Source: Macrotrachela quadricornifera
Lineage: Eukaryota; Rotifera; Eurotatoria; Philodinida; Philodinidae
Assembly (NCBI GenBank): GCA_022393335.1
Contig: JAJEKB010020949.1
Span: 400,375-464,374 of the forward strand
Reading direction: 5' to 3'
Length of the DNA stretch: 64,000 bases
Both the position numbers and the translations under genes were made by a program. The notes under the pieces are model-generated. The model ran no database searches, was not told the origin of the DNA, and was given only the letters and a program-made list of their open reading frames with translations. Positions 36,555 through 47,512 of this stretch are shown in pieces. Every line of letters starts with the position of its first letter. The stretch's first letter is position 1.

Positions 36555-38427
36555 TAGATATAGAATGAGAAGAACATGCTTTTAGTTTTTGAGCTGCCGT
36601 TGAGAAGTACTTCTTGTCATTTGCTGAGACATTAACATTATTAGCTATGATTGCGCATACATTTTCTACAATACGATTCGTGGTAGCCCTATACTCTTCA
36701 AATGCAAACTGTAACGCTCGAATGTTTTCATCTGCAGTTTCAGCCCTTCTGTTGCATTGGTCTACATGACTTCTAATTTCAGCATGTAACTCATCAATCG
36801 TTTCACGGGTTTTCGTTGATTCTATCTTGATTGCTTCCAGAAAAGAATCGAGTTTTTTCGAAAGAAGTGTGTCTAGGTTTGTTTCCAATGTTCGGCTTGT
36901 AGTAACAGAAGAGACGGGATGTTTAAACTTGGCGAACGCGAGTGGAAAATCCAACTGCGATGGATTTGTATTATCGAATTCTCTATTATTTATAGCAGGT
37001 TGCTGAAGCAGATTTCGAGTAAGCGCAGCTCGATAGCTCTTCACCAGTGAGCATTTCGAATCTGTAGACTTGTGTTCTTCTCCACACCTGATACATTTTA
37101 AGATGCCCGAACACTTATGTTTTTTAATATCAGTAGAGCTTTCGCCACAGGTTTTACATATAGTTCTATCACGAAGCGGACAATTTTTTTGAAAGTGACC
37201 GATTTCACAGCAGTTTCCACATATTAGTACCTGAGCAGGTGCCAGATACTCCACTACTCGATATTTAATATGATCGACAGCCATTTCTTTGTTTTGTAAA
37301 ATCTCAGCACGTGTTTTGGCACAAGAAAATTCAACCTTAACTGTACGAACAGGATTTTGTAAGCGATTCTTTAGACGAATTACTTGAACGACTCCGGAAT
37401 ATTGATCCTTCAAATCTTGAGTAAACTCATCCCAATCAATGCTTAACGAAACGTTTTGAAGAATGACACAAAGCTGTGGTGGAGTTGATGGTTTTTTCAC
37501 TTCAAATGTTTCATTGCAGAGGCGAGAAGGCCAATTGGAATTGTTGCTTAGAAAACAAAATGAATCGATATTTTCTACGAAAACCAGAATACAGTAATTC
37601 CTCTCATCTGTTTTATGACGATATGCAGTGATTTTGAGCTCCACATCCGACTCTTTAGCATGTTTGATTAATTCATCAATTACTATTTTATCTTTCACAG
37701 CTTTTTTAAATGAAATTATAAATGGTGAGAACGGGTAACGTGTTGTTGCAAAACGACGTGCGGCTACCGATACTTCATCTAACGGTTGGTTAGCCTGATC
37801 CGTAGTTTCGGGGCCATAATGTGTGCTTCCATTAATTGTCACCGACTTATGTTTCTTTGGTGTAGTATATCGAGTTTCATGACGTTGAATATATTGTATG
37901 TCAGCTTGTGGTTGATTGACACTTGTATCGCAAGATTTACTAATTTCATCAATTTGTCTCTTGGAGATTTGCGCCATCTGATTGTTCGTATTCGTAGAGG
38001 ATGGACTGGGAGTTGACGTAATCATTGGCTGATTCATTCCTGTTGATGAGGAAAGAATGTTATTATTTGATGGTATGTATTGTGAAAGTATCGGTGCTTG
38101 TTGTTGATACGTGACTTGTTGCCCTATCACTGGCTGCATGCATTGTTGAAATCCTTGATTAGAAATAATATGGTGTTGCTGATGAATTAATTGTTGCTCT
38201 GCAACCGATGAGATAAACTGATTTACAGCAGTTTGACGTGTTTGTTCGATAGGAAGACCATTATTATTATACCACTGTTGTGCTACTACTTGGTTATTTG
38301 TATAGTTTCCATTTTGCACTAATGTTCCAGAATTAGCTGTTGTTTGATCTGTTTGTATATACGACGGACCGATAGTCACAGGCGCCACTTGATACGGTGC
38401 GATTGATAATTGATGTCCCGAAGACAT
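36547..38427 (-). CDS. LINE ORF1: gag-like protein with three zinc knuckles
   Basis: 626 residues, open throughout. The first ~150 residues are rich in Gln, Asn and Ser and probably disordered. Residues about 230-400 may form an RRM-like or gag-like fold. Three Cys/His knuckles lie at about 403-459: Cys-Gly-Asn-Cys-Cys...His...Cys, then Cys-Lys-Thr-Cys...His...Cys, then Cys-Ile-Arg-Cys...His...Cys. The C-terminal ~100 residues look coiled-coil-forming. Such proteins bind the element RNA and package it with ORF2. Its stop TAA (36547-36549) lies inside the start of ORF2, an 8-nt overlap. Confidence 0.9.
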   Translation of the reverse strand: MSSGHQLSIAPYQVAPVTIGPSYIQTDQTTANSGTLVQNGNYTNNQVVAQQWYNNNGLPIEQTRQTAVNQFISSVAEQQLIHQQHHIISNQGFQQCMQPVIGQQVTYQQQAPILSQYIPSNNNILSSSTGMNQPMITSTPSPSSTNTNNQMAQISKRQIDEISKSCDTSVNQPQADIQYIQRHETRYTTPKKHKSVTINGSTHYGPETTDQANQPLDEVSVAARRFATTRYPFSPFIISFKKAVKDKIVIDELIKHAKESDVELKITAYRHKTDERNYCILVFVENIDSFCFLSNNSNWPSRLCNETFEVKKPSTPPQLCVILQNVSLSIDWDEFTQDLKDQYSGVVQVIRLKNRLQNPVRTVKVEFSCAKTRAEILQNKEMAVDHIKYRVVEYLAPAQVLICGNCCEIGHFQKNCPLRDRTICKTCGESSTDIKKHKCSGILKCIRCGEEHKSTDSKCSLVKSYRAALTRNLLQQPAINNREFDNTNPSQLDFPLAFAKFKHPVSSVTTSRTLETNLDTLLSKKLDSFLEAIKIESTKTRETIDELHAEIRSHVDQCNRRAETADENIRALQFAFEEYRATTNRIVENVCAIIANNVNVSANDKKYFSTAAQKLKACSSHSISNG

Positions 38428-38639
38428 TTATATAAACTTTTAAGTCCCTTTTCCTTTCTTTTTTATTTTTATTTTTTGAATTCAAGTTTATAAATTGTAA
38501 ATTGTATAATGATACAAATAATAGAAAAGAAAGAAAAAGAAAAAGAAAGAGCGCGGACCACGTACTTACGATGGAATCGAATACGTCTTATCGCGAGGAA
38601 GACAAACGAAGGAATGACGAATGGTAAGTTCTTTTCTGT

Positions 38640-40120
38640 ATCTATTTCTGGTAAAGTTTGAGCGAAGATTTTTGGGTTCGAGGAATCAAATGGTAGTGTA
38701 AGTTTATAAAATTATCCAAATAATTATTTTTGTAAAAAAAACGCCTTTTTTGAGACTCAATATCGATCGCTAAGCAAACACACATATGCAAAAATTCTTT
38801 ATATGATTGAAAGTGCTGGTCTTTTTACAATTTTATGAAGTATAATTTTTATTCTACATCCTTGCAAACTTTTTAATCAAGTTTTTGTCTCAGAAATCAT
38901 GCTATAGTTCATGACTGGAACTACGCTGCCTCTTGATTAACTGAGCAGACAGGCAGTAAAAGATTTGTTTTCTTTTTACAAAGGAAATGATAAAAATGCC
39001 TCTCTCTACTATAATATAGTGGTCACAGATAATGCTGCCTATCTAAAACACCTTTGTGTATCATTGTATCACATCTTCCTTATCATGTCGTGCTTTTAAA
39101 ATATGTGAAACAATATCTGAATCATTCAATTTTTCTTCGAATAATGCCTGCATTAATAGTATTTTAAAAATTTCAAAAGCTTCAGAATATAGGAAGTTAA
39201 AACTAACCAACATTCTTTCTGAGAAAGAACAAAAAGAATTACTAAAAAATTTCAAAAAGTCGAATCAATCGAGTCAGTTTGTCGAGTATTAGACACGTTT
39301 TCAGTCTCTGATTCGGAGCGAAACACGTGGATTTTATACTCCATTTTACACATTTAAATGCATTTTCGATAACTCGTGTCTACTTGGATAGTCTAGATGA
39401 AGAAAATCAAAAATTTTTGATCTCTATTAGAATATTTGTAATCAAAGGTTGAAAATCATTCCGAATAAAACTTGCTTATCATATGTATAGTACTATGGGA
39501 CACTGATTGCGCTAATAATATGACCTTACAACAACAATCGTTTACTTGTCGTATTTACATTATGTCAATGAACTGTCTCTAATGCTCGATCAGATGCGAT
39601 ATGATAGTATACAATCAATAGATCTTACTGAACTTCATCTAACGCTAACAAGCTTCTTATAATTCAGTTTCTTTAATAACTGTTTCACGGTAAGAACAGT
39701 ACTTTTCTTTTTCATTAATGTGAAAGTCTCATTGACTCTTTTGCGATGTGAAAAATATTAATTAACATTCTACTTCATACTATAGACGATTAAATTAGCT
39801 GCAACACTTAAAAACACTTTTGGATTATGCTTTATCGCTATCCATTTTAATGTCACTTATTAGTCAATATAGACAGTTGCAACTATTGTACAATTAACAT
39901 CTATCGTTTCTTCCTAGCAAGTAAGCATTATACACACTGAGATACCTATACTTAGTTTTGATCTTCAAAAAGTATTTTTCAAGCTTCAATACTTCTTTCT
40001 TACTAAGCTGTCAGAGACAAATTATGTTTTTACAATTGAAAACAAAATTTATATTCAGTTATCGTTTTGTGTAAAATCAATAGTATAAAAATATCTGTGT
40101 CACAATACAAACAATAATGT
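38640..40120. other. Non-coding interval
   Basis: AT-rich. ORFs of 60-80 codons on both strands at 39056-39292 overlap each other in antisense and resemble nothing known. No repeat shared with other parts was noticed. Confidence 0.4.
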
Positions 40121-40157
40121 TATCAAATCAGAATTATTTCTGTTCCATTCATACAGT

Positions 40158-40315
40158 TTAGCCACCTCCACATCCTCCACCTCCACATCCTCCACCTCCG
40201 CATCCTCCACCTCCTCCACATCCACCGCCACCTCCACCTCCACATCCACCGCCACCTCCTCCTCCACCTCCATCTCCTCCTCCACATCCACTGCCACCTC
40301 CACCTCCACCGCCAC
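40158..40315 (-). repeat. Gly/Cys-coding low-complexity tract
   Basis: Repeats of CCTCCACC and CCTCCACATCC words on the plus strand encode the Gly-Gly-Cys tail of the GRDP protein. Such tracts are prone to slippage and assembly error. Confidence 0.85.
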
Positions 40316-41237
40316 AGGTATGGCTTGCAGAAGCATAACTAGATTCATAGCCTCCGTGGAAGGTTGAATCGTGATTGATCGAAACAAAAGTAGGCCAAAC
40401 AACCATTGCACATGAACTTAAATAATGTGTTGTTTGTAAATATTTTCGGTCTACTGTTTGTCCGTATTTTGATTTATAAGTTTCGTTCCATCGATCAGCT
40501 GTTATTTTATAAGCATCTGTTAAAACGTACGATTCAATTGAATCATCATGATCAAGAATAAAACCACATAAAGCTATTGAAAATTCATGATAATCTGATG
40601 GATATCTCATATGTGTATGCCAAATTAAATCAATATCAAAAGTTGGTACAATCATTTGATTCTTTGTGGCTAATTTAATAAATGAAACATAATTTTGTAC
40701 TAAATTTCGAAAAGTGTAGCTCTTAAATTTTTTTAGATTGCACGAATAAAGAGAATGTTTTTGAAATTTATCAAGAAAATCACTTTGACGAATAGCAGCA
40801 GCTGCTAAATCAATGGATGGAACGAATAATGAATCATTATTAGTTGATGATAATGTCTTCTTTGATTTATATTTTTTCTGTTGTTTTTCAATAAATTTTT
40901 CTCCTTCTTTATTGACAAGTCCATGTGAAAGTTGTTTATTACAATCATTGAGATAAATAACTGGATGAAGACGATGTACATGCCAAATCCATTCAATTTG
41001 CCATGGAAGTTTTAATTGTTGATCTTTTGTTTTCATTTCATCTTGAATCATTCTTTTACAATAATCTTTAATAAATTGATCCAATACTGGTCCTTCTTTT
41101 GTCATTTCTGGATGATCAATAACTTTACGAAGTAATAGAATATGATCAATCAATGAATGAGATGATATTGTAAATTTTTTTCCATCTTTTGTTTCAATTT
41201 TTGCATCATAATTTTCAATTGACGATGAATTACCCAT
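40158..41237 (-). CDS. Glycine-rich domain protein (GRDP, DUF1399)
   Basis: 359 residues, one exon. The start Met-Gly-Asn-Ser-Ser-Ser fits N-myristoylation, so membrane association is possible. Two DUF1399-type motifs are visible: Trp-His-Val-His-Arg-Leu-His-Pro near residue 90 and Trp-His-Thr-His-Met-Arg-Tyr-Pro near residue 211. Each is followed by an Asp- or Tyr-containing helix. The C-terminus (about 300-359) is almost pure glycine with regular cysteines (Gly-Gly-Gly-Cys words). GRDP proteins are known in plants, fungi and some invertebrates, where they are linked to stress and development; the biochemical role is unknown. The Gly/Cys tail is encoded by a purine/pyrimidine-skewed tract (40160-40315) likely to vary in length. 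Confidence 0.85.
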   Translation of the reverse strand: MGNSSSIENYDAKIETKDGKKFTISSHSLIDHILLLRKVIDHPEMTKEGPVLDQFIKDYCKRMIQDEMKTKDQQLKLPWQIEWIWHVHRLHPVIYLNDCNKQLSHGLVNKEGEKFIEKQQKKYKSKKTLSSTNNDSLFVPSIDLAAAAIRQSDFLDKFQKHSLYSCNLKKFKSYTFRNLVQNYVSFIKLATKNQMIVPTFDIDLIWHTHMRYPSDYHEFSIALCGFILDHDDSIESYVLTDAYKITADRWNETYKSKYGQTVDRKYLQTTHYLSSCAMVVWPTFVSINHDSTFHGGYESSYASASHTCGGGGGGGSGCGGGDGGGGGGGGGCGGGGGGGCGGGGGCGGGGCGGGGCGGG

Positions 41238-42257
41238 TTATATGACAATTTTCTTCTTATGCGACTCATAAAATGAATTCAATCTACTTTATATAGTTAA
41301 CTATTTATGTTGATAGTGCGTCATATAAATGTTATTATATTCCTAGAAAAAAGATGAAAAAAATTCATCGTGATATCACATATAACCTATCGTGTTGTTG
41401 TCATAGTTATTTGCATGAATCACTTGTTAGTGTCCACAAATGTCATTCTTTGAGTTAATGTTATGATAAGTTGTTTTTGGTTTTTTTTCATTCTGTGCTT
41501 TTATTTTATATAATTGTTTTTTTATTATTACTGATTTATACTTCCTTTTTTTTTCTTCTATGTTAGGTTTCAATCCAGTTGTAGTTTGTTTGTTTGAGAA
41601 CCATGAAACCTAGTATGATTATTATGATACAGTTGCTATCTCAACACATTGAATATATTAAAACATATATATGAATAGAATATGATGAATAATGTTGATG
41701 TCAACATACTCTAATTCTAGAATATCTCATTTAAAAAAACCATATGAATTATGCATCTCAATAATAGTTGTGCAGTGTAAGAGAACTATTTGATTTCAAG
41801 GAATGTAAAACAAAAATATAACACAAAAGTTTTCAAGTTCCTAAGCAAAATATATAGATTATACATAACCTAGACTTTTAAAAATACTTGAATGCGATAT
41901 TCTTGCATATTCATAGATTACATTGTCACATGCAAGAATAGACGAATGTTTTTATAAACAATTTTCACATAAATATGCAAGAAAAATTAAAATCTCTAAA
42001 AACACGAAGCATATGTATCAATTTTACATGGATATACATAAATATATGTATATAAGTATTTTCTTAATATAAGATTTCAACGTAGATATTTTGTTTTATA
42101 AAACTAAAGAGTTAGTCCTTATTAACAAGAGTCTCTTTTTGTTCAGATTTTTGAACAGTCTTCTTTTCTATCTTCGATTCATCATTTGTAAATCAAGATT
42201 AATATTTATTTCTTAAACAAGAAAAACAAATGTTTTTATCATCTTCTAAAAAATTGC
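41238..42257. other. Non-coding interval
   Basis: Intergenic AT-rich DNA between two minus-strand genes. Nothing recognisable. Confidence 0.4.
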
Positions 42258-43970
42258 TTAGACTGATGGCTTGAAGTTCAGTACTTGCTCGGATTTTTGA
42301 CATTCTTTCCATTCGATTTCTGCTTGTTGAACAATTTGATTTACATGTAATTCAATTGACAAAAATGCATTGAATTCAAGATGTTCATATGGACTTAAAC
42401 GAACATACAATTCTTTCAAGTAAATTTCCAATTGATTTTTTAGTTTTTCTCGATCATGTGTATTCATGTGAGACAAATTATAATGATCATGTTTGGAAGG
42501 AAATGATGGTATATTACATTGATGTTGTAATTGATGATGAAGTTGTTTAAATTCTATAAGAGTACGTGATACTGACCATTGAGCATTTCGACCTGGAATA
42601 ATATGTTGAATATTTAAATGAATATCAAAATGATCATGATTGTGTTCATAATGAAATGATGGAATAGTGATTTCATCCTGTGTACGAGAACGAGATTTGA
42701 GTTGAGATTTGAAATCTGGTGGAAGTGGATTTGGTTGATTAGGATATGAAGATTGTTTTTGATTAGAAATACTTACTGCAGTTACTGTAGATGATGGATG
42801 TTGTTGTTGTTGTTCAGCGTTAAAGCCAATATTTTGTAATAATTGTGGCGGTACATCCTTAAGTCGTTCTCGAAAGAAATCAATAAATTCATCATCATTA
42901 AAATCTGGATCATCACTAAATTCATCATCATCATCAATTTCTTGATGTAATGGCGTTAATGGATCCATACATCTAAATACTCCACCTGTCATAGCTGCAA
43001 TTTCAGCCATAAATTTTCTTGATTTTGGATCATCTGATGTATTTCCCATAAGAAAAGCAATTGTATGAATTATACATGGATTATGTCGTTGTTTTAACCA
43101 TATTTTCAAATCTGATAAAAGTTTATCTATATTTACAGAAGGTTCACCATCGGATAATAAATAGATTGTATCAGCTTCTTCATCATCAAGTGCCAATTTT
43201 AATGCTTCATAAATATTTGTATGTCCATCAGCTTTTAAATGATCAAGATAATATTCAGCTTCTTTCAAATTTTGTGATGTTGCTAATGTTAAAGAATGTT
43301 TCCAGAAATGAACATTAGTATTAAAATGAATTATATTAAATTTAAAATGTGGTTGTACACGATGATGAAGAAGTTTATGAAGATCATGAACAATATATTG
43401 AAGACGATTAAAATATTGACCACAATGTGTTTGAAATTCAGTATTCATCGAACTACTAGTATCAATTAGAAAAATAACTCGAGAACTTGTTATCGATCCA
43501 TAAATATGCGATTGACCTCGAGTTTCGGCTAAGATTTGATCAACTTGCTCGAGTAGATGAGAAGGAAATAATTTTCTCAATTGAAAACGATTTATTGGAT
43601 CCAATAGATTTTCATCAATCACTTGTAAAGCTTCGAGACGTTCTGTAGGTATTGGAATCATTTCTAGTAGTTGTGCTGCTTGATTACACTGTAAACCGAA
43701 TAGATGATTATCAAGTAAATGAAGAGCGAGTACAAGTTCAGAACCAGAAAAATAAGGTGCCAATACTAGAACTTGATTACCACTGAATGTTTGTGAAGAA
43801 CTTTTTATTTCATAAACAAGATGTTGAATACGATCAGCTGATTGTTGAGATTCAGTTAGTTTAGATAGAAGACGTTCCATTTGACGTTCGGAACGAACAC
43901 CATGTATTGAAAATTCATGATGTTGTTCCCATGAATTTGAATGAACGAGATCAAGACCATGAAGACCCAT
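42258..43970 (-). CDS. DUF4476 - von Willebrand A - PX domain protein
   Basis: 570 residues in one exon. Residues about 30-155 are a helical DUF4476-like region. Residues about 163-345 form a vWA domain with a complete metal site: Asp-Thr-Ser-Ser-Ser (170-174), Thr251 in Gly-His-Thr-Asn and Asp274 in Leu-Ser-Asp-Gly-Glu. Next come an acidic run (346-365), a Gln/Pro/Ser-rich linker, and a PX-like domain (about 435-550). The PX-like part has Trp-Ser-Val-Ser-Arg-Thr-Leu-Ile-Glu-Phe-x-x-Leu-His and a later Pro-Ser-Phe-Pro-Ser-Lys. PX domains bind phosphoinositides and vWA domains bind protein ligands with Mg2+, so a membrane-linked adaptor is a fair guess. There is no signal peptide. The frame is intact. 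Confidence 0.82.
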   Translation of the reverse strand: MGLHGLDLVHSNSWEQHHEFSIHGVRSERQMERLLSKLTESQQSADRIQHLVYEIKSSSQTFSGNQVLVLAPYFSGSELVLALHLLDNHLFGLQCNQAAQLLEMIPIPTERLEALQVIDENLLDPINRFQLRKLFPSHLLEQVDQILAETRGQSHIYGSITSSRVIFLIDTSSSMNTEFQTHCGQYFNRLQYIVHDLHKLLHHRVQPHFKFNIIHFNTNVHFWKHSLTLATSQNLKEAEYYLDHLKADGHTNIYEALKLALDDEEADTIYLLSDGEPSVNIDKLLSDLKIWLKQRHNPCIIHTIAFLMGNTSDDPKSRKFMAEIAAMTGGVFRCMDPLTPLHQEIDDDDEFSDDPDFNDDEFIDFFRERLKDVPPQLLQNIGFNAEQQQQHPSSTVTAVSISNQKQSSYPNQPNPLPPDFKSQLKSRSRTQDEITIPSFHYEHNHDHFDIHLNIQHIIPGRNAQWSVSRTLIEFKQLHHQLQHQCNIPSFPSKHDHYNLSHMNTHDREKLKNQLEIYLKELYVRLSPYEHLEFNAFLSIELHVNQIVQQAEIEWKECQKSEQVLNFKPSV

Positions 43971-46525
43971 TGATGATTTTTAAAATAAGAACTTTAGCTA
44001 AAATATAACAATTAATGATAACATATTACATAAGATAATAGAACTATTTTTAATCATCAATTGTATTATCCTTTTCTCATTAATATATTATGGCACTGTT
44101 AGTTTCTATTTTCCGAACATACATCAATCTCAATACATACAAATATATATGTTATTGATAGAAGAGGTACTGGCATACTAGGATTATACTAGTCAACTTT
44201 AAAAAGTATGTAAGTTTATCTTATAAGCTAAATGATTACATCACAAAGAATCAATGCGTTGTTTTAGTTATTCAATGTAGTGTTAATGTCACAATAGTCT
44301 AACCCAAACATAACAGGGTATTATTTTAGTGGATGTTAAACAATTAAGGAGAGTATGACTAAGTTGTGAGCAGATAAAGTCTTCTGACAAATTATTTTTT
44401 CTATACATTTAACATTTTCTGAGATCTACGAAATAATATTTGATTAGTAACAAAATTGACTATACTAATCCCTCATTTGTTCAATTTATTATTTTATCAA
44501 TAATAAAGTGACATGAAACTAATTGATCTTCCGTTAATACGAAAAAATAAAAGCTCTACTACTATAAAATTAATAATAATTACATCTTTTCTAAGTGATT
44601 AGTTTATATTCCATTAATCGAGTACAATGCAGATGTTTAAAGTATAGAATGCATGTTGAACTCTTCATAGATTGTGAACATGGTTACCGATTTTTTTTCT
44701 CTATGACTCGTATTACCTTTTTTTTTATAAGTTCTGCTCTCAGTTTATGATTTTTGTCTGTTTTTTTTTGTTCTGTTTCTTTTCTCGCTTAATACATCTC
44801 TCGTCATCAGTATTCTTTATTTTACAAAGAAAAAAAAATGTGCTTTGTGCGTTGACACAGACACGCTTATATGCATTGTTCATTGAGAGAAAAAAAATTA
44901 CTTCGAAATAAAGAAATAAGAAAAATGTGCAAGAAAAAAAAACGAAACATGACCTTTTCTTTTCGATTTATGTAAGTATCAAAAATGATTGTCTACGAAA
45001 TGAAAATCTTAGTCAAAATATCCAATCAATTTCTCTTTTCACAGAAAAGTCTTCACATGATCTTGAAGTAGATTACTATGCATACTTGTAGAAAAGAAAC
45101 TAAAAACTGATTAAAATTTAATCTTACTTATATGACTCATTTTTTTTATTTATTGTGCTTTATTTAAAATAAACGAAATTTCTTGAAAAATTATCTATTA
45201 CTTTAAATATACTGTGTATGAATAACAGACCTTTCTATTGTATTTATTGAGAAACAATATATGTCTGATGAAAATTTTTCTTTCCTTACGTTTGTACCTA
45301 TATACTTCTTATGATGATGAAAAATGAGAGCAGTTGCCAGTCATCTGCTCATTCAATCAAACTTATTCTTTTCTTATTGCACAACTTCATTTCTATTTGG
45401 AAGAAGTAATTGAAAAAATGAGAAAGTGAAAGTGAAAATGAAAATAATTCTGCTTCATCCTTTGGCTATGAGTGATGCAAATCTACATCATCGTAAATTC
45501 GGTTAAAATTAAAACTCGTATAATCACATTTGATATCCATTTTCATGAATGTATTTATTAGACACCTTCTTTTAGTATGATTTGAATTATAGATTTTTTT
45601 ATCATGACATATTTTACACAAGTTCAGAACTAAAAGCACAACGCAACTGCAGAATTTCTGACTAGACCTATTGAAAGACAAATAAAAATTTAAAAAAAAA
45701 ATGAAGATTATTTGTGGAGACTGCATTAAGATGTACTGCACGATACTTTTCTTTGCTTATCAATGATTCTTCAGGTGAAAGGAGATATGCAAGGAATCCA
45801 ATCTATAGTTCAGTGTTCAGCACTAAGCTATCCTTATTAAGGTTCGAATTTGTTTTCTAATTTGACAGTTAATCAATTAGTTCAATTGGTGTCGAGTTTT
45901 TAGTTAATGACTCAAGCGTTTCTTGCGATACATGCACAATCATGGAAACATTCTAACGATGAATCAAATTCGAGTATTTTTAAATACTGTTGTTTTTTCC
46001 GAAGGATTTGTAGCTCTTCTTGTTCTAGATCATTTATTTCATTGTTTGTCAATCGATCATTATTAATCTAAAAAATCTAGTTTTAGGCTTATTTTTATTG
46101 CTTTTTATCAGATTGAACTATAAGTAAGGAAACATCTGCGGCAAAGAAGAATTGTTAGGTTTACAATAGTCTGAAAAAGTTCAATATAACTCTGCATCAA
46201 ATTTTAAATATATTGCTTTGTCTTTATGCATTTGTAAAATAGATCAATTTGATCTTCGATATTTTCTCTTGAATACATAATACCATTGAGATAGATATCA
46301 AAATGGCGATACATGTTATTCATCGTTTTCTCATGAGCAAATATATCATACTACTTGTATTTGTTTTCAATGATATTTTGGTTGTTTCTATTAAATAACT
46401 GATACAAAAATTATAAGTAATTTTGTTGATATATCACTATCTATTGCTATACTGGTTCGTTTTATTGGAATATTCATATGTACTACCCATATAGGCATAA
46501 CATCAAAATAATATTATTTTATATA
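43971..46525. other. Non-coding interval
   Basis: 2.5 kb of AT-rich DNA without a recognisable gene. The ORF at 45466-45741 (-) has no known motif. The right edge meets the foldback element. Confidence 0.4.
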
Positions 46526-46526
46526 T

Positions 46527-47483
46527 ACATCTGGAAAGCAAAAATTAACCACTATGTTTGTCCTCTCTTTAAACTCATAAATGACTTATTCGGAAACTAA
46601 TTGTGCCATTCGACGATAGCCCTTGTCGACCTCTACCAAAATACGGCTTTTGATCATATATGGCTTTCATATGGTGAGAAATTAATCAAGTGGAATGAAG
46701 ATGCGACAAAAGTAAGATTCCCAAAATGTTGATTTTCTTATTCCGTTCACATTTAGTATTTTTGATGGATCTTTGGTTAAAGAAGAAGTTTTCGACAAAA
46801 TAAGTAAATATTCTGATAGCCGAGAAAATTCTCTACAAAATAGATATTTCATTATAATACATCTATTCCTCCTCAGAATACAATACCACAAAAAATGAAA
46901 ATTTTTCAACATGACCATTTTGAAAGAGCGTATTTTTTTCGAAGTTTTTATATATATTCATGACAAACAAAAACATACAATGTGATAGCTAATTCGATGA
47001 ACTACAAAAAGATCTAGTTCTATTTGGTAAAACTGATCAGTAGAGAGATGACAATATGAATAAAAATTTCGAAAAAATACGCTCTTTCAAAATGGTCATG
47101 CTGAAAAAGTTTCATTTTTCGTGGTATTGTATTCTGAGGAGGAATAGTTATATTATAATGAAATATCTATTTTGTAGAGAATTTTCAGGGCTATCAGAAT
47201 ATCTACTTACTTTGTCAAAAACTTCTTCTTTTACGAAAGATCCATGACAAATACTAAATGCGAACGGAATAAGAAAATCGACATTTTGGGAATCTTACTT
47301 TCGTCTCATCTTCATTCCATTTGATTAATTTTCCACCATATGAAAGCCAGATATGATCAAAAGCCATATTTTGGTAGAGGTTGACAAGAGCTATTGAATG
47401 GCATAATGAGTTTCCCAATAAGTCGTTTTCGAGTGTAAAGAGAGGACAAACATAGTGGCTAATTTTTGTTTTTCAGGGGTATA
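46527..47483. mobile_element. Foldback element, copy 1
   Basis: About 957 bp made of two ~420-bp inverted arms (46527-46955 and about 47062-47483) around a ~110-bp spacer. The ends read TATA(C)CCCTGAAAAGCAAAA, allowing for changes, next to TA-rich flanks. The ORFs in the arms (46682-46918 -, 47056-47247 +) are the same sequence in mirror image, not genes. A second copy lies at 56881-57837. The ends match neither hAT element; a Tc1/mariner-like TA target is possible but not proven. Confidence 0.85.
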
Positions 47484-47512
47484 TATCAGTGTGTAGAGAA
47501 TTGTGTTCTTTC

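Larger units (their letters stand above)
33336..38619 (-). mobile_element. Full-length non-LTR retrotransposon (LINE), 5.3 kb
   Basis: The element lies between two perfect 16-bp copies of AATGGTAAGTTCTTTT (33320-33335 and 38620-38635), which I read as its target-site duplication. It reads on the minus strand: a GC-richer 5' UTR (38619-38428), ORF1 (38427-36547), ORF2 (36554-33576) and a ~240-bp 3' UTR. It has two ORFs, an AP-type endonuclease and CCHC knuckles, as in the I/Jockey/R1-like LINE groups; I do not assign the clade. ORF2 has one stop codon and a changed catalytic residue, so this copy is probably inactive although structurally complete. Confidence 0.88.

Noticed and set aside
33336..38619. 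Reading the 33-38 kb element as an LTR retrotransposon
   Set aside because: No direct terminal repeats, protease or integrase; AP-endonuclease and a 16-bp target duplication fit a LINE.
39056..39292. Overlapping ORFs on both strands, 64 and 78 codons
   Set aside because: They overlap in antisense, resemble no family and have no gene-like context; chance in AT-rich DNA.
45835..45860. GGTTCGAATT word suggesting a tRNA T-loop
   Set aside because: No acceptor stem or anticodon arm could be folded around it.
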